Source: Schizosaccharomyces osmophilus | Lineage: Eukaryota > Ascomycota > Schizosaccharomycetes > Schizosaccharomycetales > Schizosaccharomycetaceae | Length of the DNA: 64,000 nt | NCBI RefSeq assembly: GCF_027921745.1 | Contig: NC_079239.1 | Coordinates: 2,011,501 to 2,075,500, forward strand | Direction: 5' to 3' | Shown here: positions 51,883 through 61,776 of the stretch, piece by piece | How the letters are laid out: every line of letters starts with the position of its first letter | How positions within the stretch are numbered: the stretch's first letter is position 1 | Position numbers and translations under genes: made by a program | Notes under the pieces: model-generated | Databases searched by the model: none | What the model was told of the DNA's origin: nothing | The model's input: the letters and a program-made list of their open reading frames with translations, nothing else

Positions 51883-52638
51883 TCATGCGTCTTCAGGAGA
51901 TCCTAGAATTGACGAAACAAAAGGAACTTTAGAACATAAGACATAGACGACAGCCCATTCCAAAATTCCTGAAAAGAATCCAGTAAATTTCTCAAGTGTG
52001 GTATGGTAATAAGCTGTAGTAACAAACAGCATCCACCACCATAAGCATAACAAGCCTGTCAAAAACTTTGTCGACGTAGACTTGATCCCATGATGGACGA
52101 AATAGTCAAAGTTTTCTGCAAGCATAAAAAGACTAGAATGAGTTAACAAAAACACATGACCAGATAAATCATGGCCTCCGGTCCAAAAACCATTTGCGGT
52201 TTTACAGTGAACAGCCGTTTTTGGATGAAATGTTATACTCGCGACATCAAAGTCCACACAAGTCCCCCCTGTCAAGGCGAAGGCCCGATCTATAAGACTT
52301 GGTCCAACAAACCATTGTGTAACAAGGAACCACCAAAGCGTAGCTAGCACATAACGAATAATAAGTTTGTGTCCAAGCTGTTTATTTTTCTGATACCATA
52401 TATGTGAGAAGTACGCAACAGTAGTCCAGAACCATCCTTTCTTTACAAACAAAATGTTAATCAAGTTTTTCGAATTGCCAAAGTAATTCGCAATCTTGGA
52501 TCTATCTAGGAATCCACCATAAATGGTTCCTAGGAACATTGTCGCAGCATAAATTTCAAATAAAAAAATGTCTCGGCGTCTTAATCCCCAAAAGTACACC
52601 CTTTCATTCCAATATTTAGAAGCAGTGTTTTCGCTCAT
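51883..52638 (-). CDS. FIT/Scs3-family ER lipid protein
   Basis: I start at the ATG at 52638 (251 residues); the frame extends upstream to 52749 but opens there only with TTG. Several membrane spans are visible. The two conserved FIT2 histidine blocks are present: GGHDLSGHVFLLTHSSLFM and TTAYYHTTLEKFTGFFSGI. FIT proteins sit in the ER membrane and act as acyl-CoA diphosphatase-type enzymes needed for lipid-droplet budding and phospholipid balance; both proposed catalytic histidines are retained here. It corresponds to SPBC543.08. Its 3' neighbour yta12 runs in the same direction. Confidence 0.9.
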   Translation of the reverse strand: MSENTASKYWNERVYFWGLRRRDIFLFEIYAATMFLGTIYGGFLDRSKIANYFGNSKNLINILFVKKGWFWTTVAYFSHIWYQKNKQLGHKLIIRYVLATLWWFLVTQWFVGPSLIDRAFALTGGTCVDFDVASITFHPKTAVHCKTANGFWTGGHDLSGHVFLLTHSSLFMLAENFDYFVHHGIKSTSTKFLTGLLCLWWWMLFVTTAYYHTTLEKFTGFFSGILEWAVVYVLCSKVPFVSSILGSPEDA

Positions 52639-53345
52639 TGCTTTCTTTATTTTAACAGATAAAAAAAAAAGGAATTGCTTTATTTTAATATAGGGATTGG
52701 TCAATTCTTTAACTAAAATGAGTGAATTAAGTATTATTGCCTTAGGCAAAATTGTTGGGAGTAAGTAAAATTAGCAATGAGAGAATGTACCAACAAAATG
52801 AACTACCAACGACATAACGTGTCTTTACTTTTATGGTAATGTGGCCTGGTTTTGTTTTAATTCACGAGTTTTTATTAGACACTCGTTCTAACTTAGTTTT
52901 GATCAATTCAAGCACTCATGCCGACAAGAAGGGTTGCTGTAATTAGGAAATTGTTTCAAAACGCCTTCTATGTTATTTCCTGTTTAATTTTGATTACCAT
53001 GACCTATGAGAAAATCTTGATATACGGACATTTAAAGAACTACTATTTTATTAGTATTTAATTCATGGCTCTAAGAGGGTTGAAGGAAATCGTCGAAATT
53101 AAGAGTCGGGGTTGTAATCAGTGTAGTTTGAAAAATATAGCGGTCTGAAAAAGAGCAATTAGGAAACCTTTGAATAGGTATTCATAAAGTATATAATTGA
53201 AAACGAGAGGAATGGGTTCCAACCAAGGAAGAAGAGCAATCTGAAAAGGAAATTTAAGATAACCTTTTTACGAAAAAGCCTGACAAAAATGTATTTTTTA
53301 AAGGGCAATGAATTAGTAAAAGAGAAATTTTTGAAATTTAAGTCA
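52639..53345. other. Intergenic FIT gene-pek1, 707 bp
   Basis: This contains the FIT gene promoter and the pek1 3' region. No coding stretch or RNA gene recognised. Confidence 0.55.
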
Positions 53346-54545
53346 TTAATCCAACCACACCTGACGCAAAAATTCCTCCATATTCACATCTATACGTTCA
53401 AAAGCTTTCACCCATGGGTGACAAAGCATCTTTTGAGGCCCAGGACGTTCATCTTTATTCTTTATAAGACTACACAAAGAGTTAGCAGAGCAAAATAAAA
53501 GCGATTGATATGTCTTACCAAACACAAAGGAAATGACGAAAAGCCCTCGACCATGTAATTCCCGATTCCTCAGGGAGAGCAGGCGGCGGCATATTGATGA
53601 TATATGACAAGAGTTCAATTGGCATTAAAGGAGGACTTTCTTCTGGTGGAAATGGAAACCTATTCAACGCAACCTCCATAAGCGTCAACCCAAGGGACCA
53701 AATATCAGAAGAGATGGTATATGCAGAACCAGAAATGCGTTCAGGCGCCATATAATAGGAAGTACCTGTAAAGGTTCCGGCTAATGAGTTTACAAGTTCA
53801 CCCGATACGCCAAAATCGCAAAGCTTTACCTGGCCTGTTGCAGTCATCAAAATGTTGGAGGGTTTTATGTCACGGTGAATGATTTTTCGATCGTGTAAGT
53901 AGCTCAAACCACTAAGTACACCATGAGCAATTTTGCCCAAAGGTCGTTCGCCTGTACGACCTCCTTTTGCGCTTACACGCTTATAAACAGCGTCTAAAGA
54001 ACCAGCCCCACAATGTTCCATAGCAATATTAAGCTGGCATTCTGCAACATCGTAGCAAGCACCATAGTATTTTACAACGTGAGGAGAAGCACAACTACGA
54101 TTAATCTTCAACTCACGAAGGAGCTGGCGTTGCACACTCGTATTCGGTGCACTAAAGACAGTCTAGAGGCTCGTTTAGTAAAAATTTAAAAAGGCTTAAA
54201 GAACATTCAACGTACCTTTAATGCAAAAATAAGATCTGTTCCACGGACCTTGCATTTTCGAACAGATCCGCTAACACCATCACCTAAACTGTTCATGTAC
54301 AGGATCCCTCCATTTGTTACAAGATCCTCAAGTTGCTCGTCATCTATGTCTTCTAATGAACGGATAGTATTGTTTTCTAAACGGTTTCGCTTGTCGGCAA
54401 TCGGATCCGATTGCTTCTCATTTGGAGAAAAAACTAAATCAGTAATTTCAAGAATTTCTTCTTGTCTTCGCTTTTCCGGTTGACTGATTCGTTCTTCAGA
54501 GAACCCATCACTCGTATCCAAATTCAATAAAGGTTTTTGACGCAT
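53346..54545 (-). CDS. pek1: MAP kinase kinase Pek1/Skh1 (three exons)
   Basis: Exons (leftward): 54545-54216, 54162-53519 and 53469-53346 (365 residues). Exon 1 holds the N-terminal regulatory part and the start of the kinase domain up to the VAIK-type lysine (FALK). Exon 2 starts TVFSAPNTSVQRQLLRELKINRSC. It carries HRDIKPSNIL, DFGVSGEL and the MEK activation loop NSLAGTFTGTSYYMAPER. Exon 3 completes the fold (LIKNKDERPGPQKML, HPWVKAF). Introns have GTACGT..CTAG and GTAAGA..TGCTAAC..GTAG ends. Pek1 acts in the Pmk1 cell-integrity MAPK cascade, where in S. pombe it can switch between inhibitor and activator. It is divergent from dbp8. Confidence 0.94.
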
Positions 54546-55179
54546 AGAGAATACATTACCAAATCAAGGCTTGGCACAAAAAGTAAATTCAAAGAAAATG
54601 AAAACAAAAACTATGGACTATTCCTTTTATCGAGTAGCATTCACGACCGAAGTAAAAAAAGAGTAGTGGTCGAGTATACGTTTCGGAGAGTAGAGCGCGA
54701 GGCACATAAATTAAATTCACACAGTACGCATCTCCTCAGAAAAATATAAACTGGCAGATGAATTCAGAGAGAACACCTTGCCAATTTATAAGAGAAATAA
54801 ATTAAATAGAAGTAGAAAAAATTAGATCGTGAAAGGCTATGGTAATGCTATTTTGGAACCATATCAGGCATGGTGGAAAGAAGAACATGAACGCGTAAAC
54901 ATAAATGTTACTTTCTCGTGGGTTTGTCCTACGAGGAATCATATTGTTTACAACTCATTTTAAATTTTTTTTTTTTTTTCGTTGTGTTTATATAAACAAA
55001 CCAGCTTCCAGTAGATACAAAATAGCAACTTACATTAGCGTTCGTTAAGTGGGTATATCAGTGTAGAACGATGCAATTCATGGTGGAAACTGAAAATTCG
55101 CGTCGAATAACAAAAGCAAATATTTAGACAGAATCCATCTTTGTGGCATTGTAAAATACTGGTATAAAGCGAATTTGAC
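54546..55179. other. Divergent promoter region pek1/dbp8, 634 bp
   Basis: This shared upstream region has a T-rich tract near 54965-54980. A short rightward frame (54537-54749) has no support. Confidence 0.55.
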
Positions 55180-56661
55180 ATGTCTGAAAACCAGGATGTT
55201 TCGTTTGCTGATCTAGGGATATCTCCTTGGCTAATTGACACATTGCAGGCTTTAGCTATTTTTAAACCTACAGATGTTCAAAAAGGAGTAATTCCTCCAA
55301 TCTTAAAAGGTAAAAACTTGCTTTCGTATTCTGTTCTTTTGACTAACTTGATATTTAGGCCATGATTGCATAGGTGGTGCTAAAACTGGTTCTGGTAAAA
55401 CAGCTGCATTTGCACTTCCAATTCTCGAGAGTTGGTCTAGGGATCCATCTGGTATTTATGCTGTTATCTTAACCCCTACAAGGTATTGACTACTTTCACT
55501 TGAAATCTTACCTTACTTACTAACGTTGTCGTTAGAGAATTGGCTATTCAAATTGACGAACAGTTTGCTGCGCTCGGATCAAACATGAGCTTGAAACATA
55601 CCCTTATCGTTGGTGGAATGGATATGATAGCTCAGGCAATTGCATTATCACGAAGGCCGCATGTAGTTGTTGCTACTCCAGGCCGTTTAGCCGATTTAAT
55701 TCGAAGCAACGGACCCGAAACTACAGCTGGTTTGCAAAGAGTAAAGTTTCTTGTTATGGATGAGGCTGATCGATTACTTTCTTCTACCTTTGCCGATGAT
55801 TTAGGAGACTGTTTCTCAAGTCTTCCACCTTCAGAAAATCGACAAACTCTTCTATTTACGGCCACTATCACAGATGCAATTCGACAACTAAAAGAAAAGC
55901 CAACAAAGGGGAATAAGCCTCCCCTTTGCCTTTATGAAATTGAATCTGATAAAATTTCGGTTCCTTCAACCCTGCAGCAAGATTATGTTTTTGTTGCTTC
56001 ACACGTTCGTGAGGCGTATTTAGTACACTTGCTTTCAATTCCCGAAAACGCTGAGAAATCTGTAATCATCTTCGTCAATCGCACCCACACCGCTGAGCTT
56101 ATTTATTCAATGCTTCGTTTACTGGAATTTCGAAGTACGGAATTACATTCCCAAATGGCTCAACGAGAACGTATTAATTCTTTAGGACGATTTCGTGCAG
56201 AGGTTGCTCGAATTTTGGTCGCCACAGATGTCGCCAGTAGAGGTCTGGATATTCCATCTGTGCAATTAATTATCAATTACGATCTACCTCGTGATCCTGA
56301 CGATTACATCCACCGAGTTGGTCGTACAGCTCGTGCTGGAAGATCCGGTCAGGCTATATCTGTTGTTACAGAACACGATGTGGAACTGGTTCATGCCATT
56401 GAAGATCGTGTAGGATCAACGATGTCCGAGTATGAACATGCCTCTGAGAACAAGGTTTTGGAGCGTTTGAAGGAAGTAACTGATGCTAAGCGTCAAGCCT
56501 CTCTGGAAATGATTGATCGCGGTTTCGGTGAGCGTAGACAAAAGCAGAAAGAAAAACAATTAATGGCCAGTGGCCACTTGGGTATCAATGACAGTAGAAA
56601 CAAAAGAAGAAAAAATAAGGGCACTAAAAGTGACCAAAAGATGAAAAAAACAAGAAATTAA
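55180..56661 (+). CDS. dbp8: DEAD-box RNA helicase Dbp8 (three exons)
   Basis: Exons: 55180-55309, 55359-55482 and 55536-56661 (459 residues). The Q-motif region is in exon 1 ([30 protein letters not shown]). Exon 2 gives motif I ([13 protein letters not shown]) and motif Ia (LTPTR, split by the second intron before ELAIQI). Exon 3 has DEAD (VMDEADRLL), motif III as TAT rather than SAT (FTATITDA), and motifs V and VI ([13 protein letters not shown] and [15 protein letters not shown]). The tail is basic. Dbp8 works in early 40S ribosome assembly in the nucleolus. Splice branch and acceptor sites are clear (GACTAAC..TTTAG, TACTAAC..GTTAG). It matches SPBC543.06c. Confidence 0.94.
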
Positions 56662-57186
56662 GAGGAATTTTTGGGGTTAATGGATAATGGTGTCTGGCTT
56701 TGTCCTTCTATGTAAAGTTGAAAATGGATTATATGGTTTTGCTATTATAGAGGAACTAATAAATAATATATCTGTCGATATAAGCGGCACTTTATACTTC
56801 TGGATAAAATTGGTTATAAGAGATATACTAATTGCGTGTTTCCTACCATATTCATTTTAAAACTTAGTTACAATTCATTGCAAATAATGCTGCAACTAGG
56901 AAGCACTTTCATAGATTGATATTAGCAAGAGTTCATTTCTGCTGACTCTTCCGGCCTCTTTTATTACTGACATTTTCCATACCATGTAATTTTTACTTTT
57001 ATTGAGAGAATGAAACATGCATTCATAAAACCAAGTAAAGCAGCATACTCCTAAACTGGCAATTCCACAAATAAGTCATTGGCGCAACTTCATAAAGCAT
57101 TTTTCGAAAACTAGGTAACATTACGTTACTTTATAAATAATATGAGAGATGTTCAGTTTTGCAAATGTGTACTGCTTGAAGATTCA
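56662..57186. other. Intergenic dbp8-anion transporter, 525 bp
   Basis: This holds the dbp8 3' region and the transporter promoter. An ATG at 57142 would extend the transporter by 15 codons. Nothing else seen. Confidence 0.55.
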
Positions 57187-58989
57187 ATGGGATCGATTAC
57201 ACTTCGAAAGAGACTCAAAAAGCTTGACTTTAAGCCGGGACATTCCATTTATGAGGATATCCGTCAACGCGTCCCCTATTATAAGTCAGACTGGCGAGAT
57301 GCTTGGCATTATCGAATATTGCCAGCAAGCTTGAATATTTATTTTGCAAAGTATGTATTTTAACCTTTCTATTACAGTTCTAAAAGTATTTTGTTCAATT
57401 GGAATTTCCTTGAACAGCAATTGCTAATATTTAGTTTGCTGCCCGAATTAGCCTTTGCTCTAGACATGTTTTCTAAAACAGAAAATAGCTTCGGTGTCAA
57501 TGAGGTTTTGTTAGCAAGTGTTCTTGGCTCAGTTGTTTTTTCGTTATTATCTTCGCAGCCTTTATGCATCGTTGGTGTTACCGGTCCGATTACTGTATTT
57601 AATTACACGATTTACAACATTATTCATGACAGAAATACGCCATATTTTCCTTTTCTTTGTTGGATCTGTTTATGGTCTGCGGTTTTCCATTGTATAATTG
57701 CTCTCACGAACCTCGTACACTTTGTTAAATACATGTATGTGTTATATTACTAAATGACTAAAGCTAACTCTATGAAGTACGAAATTTAGTTGCGAGATTT
57801 TCGGGCTATATGTTGCATTTATTTATTTGGAGAAGGGTGTTCAAGTTTTAACTGATCAGCTTCAACATGGCCTAGCCAACACTTTTCTTGCAATAACTAT
57901 TGCTTTATTATTTCTAATTATTGGTTGGGCTTGTAATTGTATCGGAAGCTCGTCTCTGTTTAATCATAGAGTCCGAGTTTTCTTACTTGATTATGGCTTG
58001 GTAGCTTCAATTATTTTTTTTAGTGGCTTTCAACATATAGGGAAAATGCGTCAGATAGACTTGTCAAAGTTGCCAACGTCGAAGGCTTTTCTGCCTACTC
58101 AGGACCGAAGTTGGTTTATCAAATTTTGGCAAATCTCTGTAGGAGATGTTTTTTTGGCTATTCCATTCGCTATTATATTGACCATACTGTTTTATTTTGA
58201 TCATAATGTTTCGGTACGGTAAGAGATAAGTTTGATTTTTACTAACAGCTTGTTGAAGTCATTAATGGCACAAGATCCTTCGTTTCCTCTGAAGAAACCT
58301 TCTGGGTTCCATTGGGACTTCTTTTTATTGGGAATAACGACTGGTGTTAGTGGAATTCTCGGGATACCCGCACCAAACGGCCTTATCCCTCAAGCACCGA
58401 TGCATACAGCGACCCTTTGTGTAACAAAAATTGAGAAAGACGACGAAGAAAAGCAAGCTTGGAAAATAAAAGTAGTGATTGAGCGAGTTATTGAACAAAG
58501 AGTGAGCAATTTTCTACAAGGATTAATGACGCTGGGAACTATGACAGGACCGCTGTTGGTAGTTTTGCATCAGATTCCCCAATGCGTCTTAGCAGGCTTA
58601 TTTTGGGTACGTATTTTATTTTTTTAGCATCAAAAAATGATAATGCTAATCGCATCTAGGTTATGGGATTGTCCGCTATTGCTGGTAATAATATAGCACG
58701 AAATATTTTTTATATATTTGGAGATCGAAGAGTTTTATCACAAGGTCATGTGCTAAATCACTGTCGATCGCGTAAAGCAGTTTGGTTGTATACTTGTCTG
58801 CAACTATTGGGTTTTGGAGCGACATTCGCAATTACACAGATTGACAAAGCGTCAATTGGATTCCCAATAGTCATTCTTTTATTAATTCCATTTCGAACAT
58901 ACTTAATGCCCCGATGGTTTTATGAGGAAGATTTAGAAATTCTTGATGAAAATGTGGGGCTTTCAGCATATCGTGAGGGAGCTTTCTAG
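57187..58989 (+). CDS. Bor1-like anion (borate/bicarbonate family) transporter, five exons
   Basis: Exons: 57187-57350, 57435-57734, 57790-58213, 58259-58606 and 58660-58989 (521 residues). An in-frame ATG at 57142 would add 15. Exon 1 ends in the first membrane segment. The join gives YFANLLPELAFALDMFSKTENSFGVNEVLLASVLG, then SSQPLCIVGVTGPITVFNYTIY, the SLC4/Bor1 core. FDHNVSSLMAQDP crosses the third junction. TTGVSGILGIPAPNGLIPQAPMHT is the most conserved SLC4 stretch. About 12-14 membrane spans are expected. Yeast Bor1 exports borate; the substrate here is inferred. Competing splice sites exist at intron 3. It matches SPBC543.05c and converges on npr3. Confidence 0.92.
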
Positions 58990-59106
58990 GATTTATTTGT
59001 CTTCTGTTTTATTTATGAGAACCAAGTTATAATTGTATCATTAGCATTTTATTATACACATATGAATTATGAAAAGTCGAAACATGTGCAAAAATCTACA
59101 TTATAA

Positions 59107-60905
59107 TCACCAAGAAAACCAACGAATTAGGTAATGTTGATATTCGTTTAATACGTTTCGCATGGATTTACGAGGCAAGCCTTCGGCAATCCAAATCGTT
59201 TGTAGGGCATATCTTCCATTAAAGTACTTGACAACGGAAAGAAACAACGAGGCTAGTTCGGTGCTTTTCTCAAATGCTATAGCTTGGATCCATTTTTGTT
59301 CAAGTAAAGAAGCTGAATGAGGATCAATAATAAGGGATTCCCTCCCATCATCATGTCTCAACTGTTCTAGCAGCTGTGAATCTTGATCCTCAGAACTTTG
59401 TGATTCAATGTCTCCTTTAACTTTTTTCTTAATTTGAGGAGTCACGCAGACATATATATAGCTATTTTGTTCATAAACCCAATTACGTCGACACAACCAA
59501 GCTAGCATTTCCATGTAAGTTGATTCATGATCTTTGGAAGGTATGATAGAACCAAATGGTCGAGGTTTAAAAGATAGAATGGCCAAAAATGTAGGAAGGG
59601 AAGGAAGACTTGGGAATGTTCGTTTGAAGAGACCGGCATCCGACTTAAGTTTGGAAAGATCAGCCGTTGGGGACGTAACATAAGTATTTCGTATCAGAAG
59701 CGGAGGAATAGCTATAGCCTTTCTCCAATGTATGAGATGCTTTGCTAAAAGAAAGCACTCTGATAAAGAAATACCTAAAGAATTAGCGATATCAGTAAAC
59801 CTAGAGTGTTAGAATATTAAAAATAAAAAAACTGTCATATTTCTTACGTAGAAGTGGGTCTTGCTTCTGTTATAAATGAGGCTAATAAGGAGTTGCGCGA
59901 AAGGGGAAGGCGTTTCATGATAGATTCGAGATCTTGCAACAGAAGCAATGACCAGTAGGGTGCAACAAATGGCTCTATTAGAGAGGGTTCTTCCTCATTG
60001 AAGATAGTTTGAGACGCTAGAATTGTAGGAGAACGCTCTTGTAACTCTAATTTATCCAAACTTGAAACGGAAACAGTCATAGGCCAAAGCAAAGTAATAT
60101 TGATAGATTGGTTGATCTCCAAATAAGCAGTATGAAGGTGAATTAAGGCTTCATAAGTAGTCACTAAAATTGAAGCAAGGTTCGAATGCACAGGAATCTC
60201 CTGGCAAAAATCGTCAAAGGGGGTTTTTTTATTACTATACCTCTCAGTCATTTTTCTTATATTCTTGCATTCATTTTCCACATAGTTTCGTTTAGCTTGT
60301 TCGTATTTCAGACCTGTGACCAATTTGACCACTATAGATTCATACAATGTGTTAATTGTGGGTCGATAAATTGAAGCTGTAGGAATGTTTAACACGAATA
60401 CAACATGAAAAAGAGACATAGAAGAGGTTGACTTGTACTGATTAGGTTTTGACTCGGGCGTGTTAGCTGAAGCAGAGTTGGTCGAATCCTCCTTTAGTCC
60501 AGATGGATCTATCAAAGAAGAATCATCAACGTTTTTAGAAGGATTCTTGCGCTTTACCCATTCACCGGAAGGTCCAACATGAACAGGGCAACCTAAGAAT
60601 GTAAGACCATCCACCCACATTTCAAACTTTTGGTTGCATAACTCCGGACGTGGAGATAGCATATTTGCTAAAAACCCTTTTTCATATCCAAGTACATGAT
60701 TTTCATCTGCAGCGCCGTTGAATTCTTGACTGTCGTCATCCTCTATTTTTAATATATCCATGGCAATGCTAACATCTTCAGAGGACTTATGGGAGTCTTG
60801 AAAATGGACTTGCGGTTGTGGTGGCCATTGAAAGACAAAATTTGATCCAGAACTTGTTTTTTCAATCAGAAAGATTGCAACAATACGTGGAGTTAAGCGC
60901 ACCAT
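59107..60905 (-). CDS. npr3: Npr3, subunit of the GATOR1-type (SEACIT) complex (two exons)
   Basis: Exons (leftward): 60905-59848 and 59800-59107 (583 residues). I start at MVRLTPRIVAIFLIEK, the longin-like N terminus of Npr3 proteins, not at the more upstream frame start. The middle has FHVVFVLN and VVKLVTGLKYEQAKRNYVE. The C-terminal part has a winged-helix-like region (ETNIAN-type segment TDIANSLGISLSECFLLAKHLIHWRKA) right after the splice. The intron is 47 bases with GTAAGA and TTCTAACACTCTAG. With Npr2 and Iml1 this complex restrains TORC1 through the Rag GTPases when amino acids are scarce. It matches SPBC543.04 and is divergent from pku80. Confidence 0.92.
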
Positions 60906-61776
60906 TGCTGAATCAAACGTTGTATAGGAATAATATATCACTCAATACCTTAATTTCCATAAAAAGAAACTTAATTGAAAGACTCTCTCTTCCTATTTTT
61001 TGCTATTCCCATAATTTACTTCGCAGAAATTATGGTGGTGAGTGTTTCCAAACCAGTCTGATTACCTAGTACAAAAAGAAAAAAAGCATGAACGACAAAG
61101 CTCTTTTAAAATGTATCAAGTTTCGCTTCGATTTACCTCAAAATACGTGCCTGTTCTAGAGGGTTGTTGTAATCCCTTAACAGTGTTGGTTTTAGTATTG
61201 TCCAGCAAGGTATCGCTCAAATCTTCAGCATGATTGATTTGTATGTTAAGTTATTATAGAATAGGAGATCCATTATAATCTAAAAGTATGTAATAAATAG
61301 ACAAGTATGCACTCTATATACTTGCTTCACCTGTGTTCAAAGCGCTTCAGACTTGCTTTTGCAGAACCAAATTCCTGATATTCATTCGTAAATACTATTG
61401 AAAGTAATAACTTGTGAAACAAGTAACCCAAGTGTCGCTATAAACCTGATATAACCAGTAGCGATCCCTGTAAATGAATTATTTTAGAAGCTGGATAGTA
61501 TAGACCAAAAAACCAAGTCTAGAGACAAAATAGATTTTTTCCCTCTTCTGTTCTATTTGAAATGACTTTTCCAGGTTAGGAAGCGACCTCTTATAACCAG
61601 CTCACAAGAATTCCTTCTTTGCACGATATAAAACTAAAGGTTAACTCTTCCTCTTAAAAACATTAACAACATTATTTCTTTGCTTTTTTGCTGTAATGGA
61701 ATCCCTGTTTTAAGTCTTGGTTCGTAGGATTACATCCTTCATCAATTCCAGTTCAGCACTTAAAGCACCAAGTTTT
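60906..61776. other. Divergent promoter region npr3/pku80, 871 bp
   Basis: This is shared upstream sequence. Short rightward frames (60818-61069 and 61042-61233) are unsupported. The pku80 reading frame is open about 60 bases upstream of its ATG. No regulatory site recognised. Confidence 0.55.

Noticed and set aside
57351-57377. A 27-base first intron in the Bor1-like gene (acceptor ATTACAG)
   Set aside because: Too short to splice, and it would insert residues not found in the family; the acceptor before 57435 restores YFANLLPELAF.
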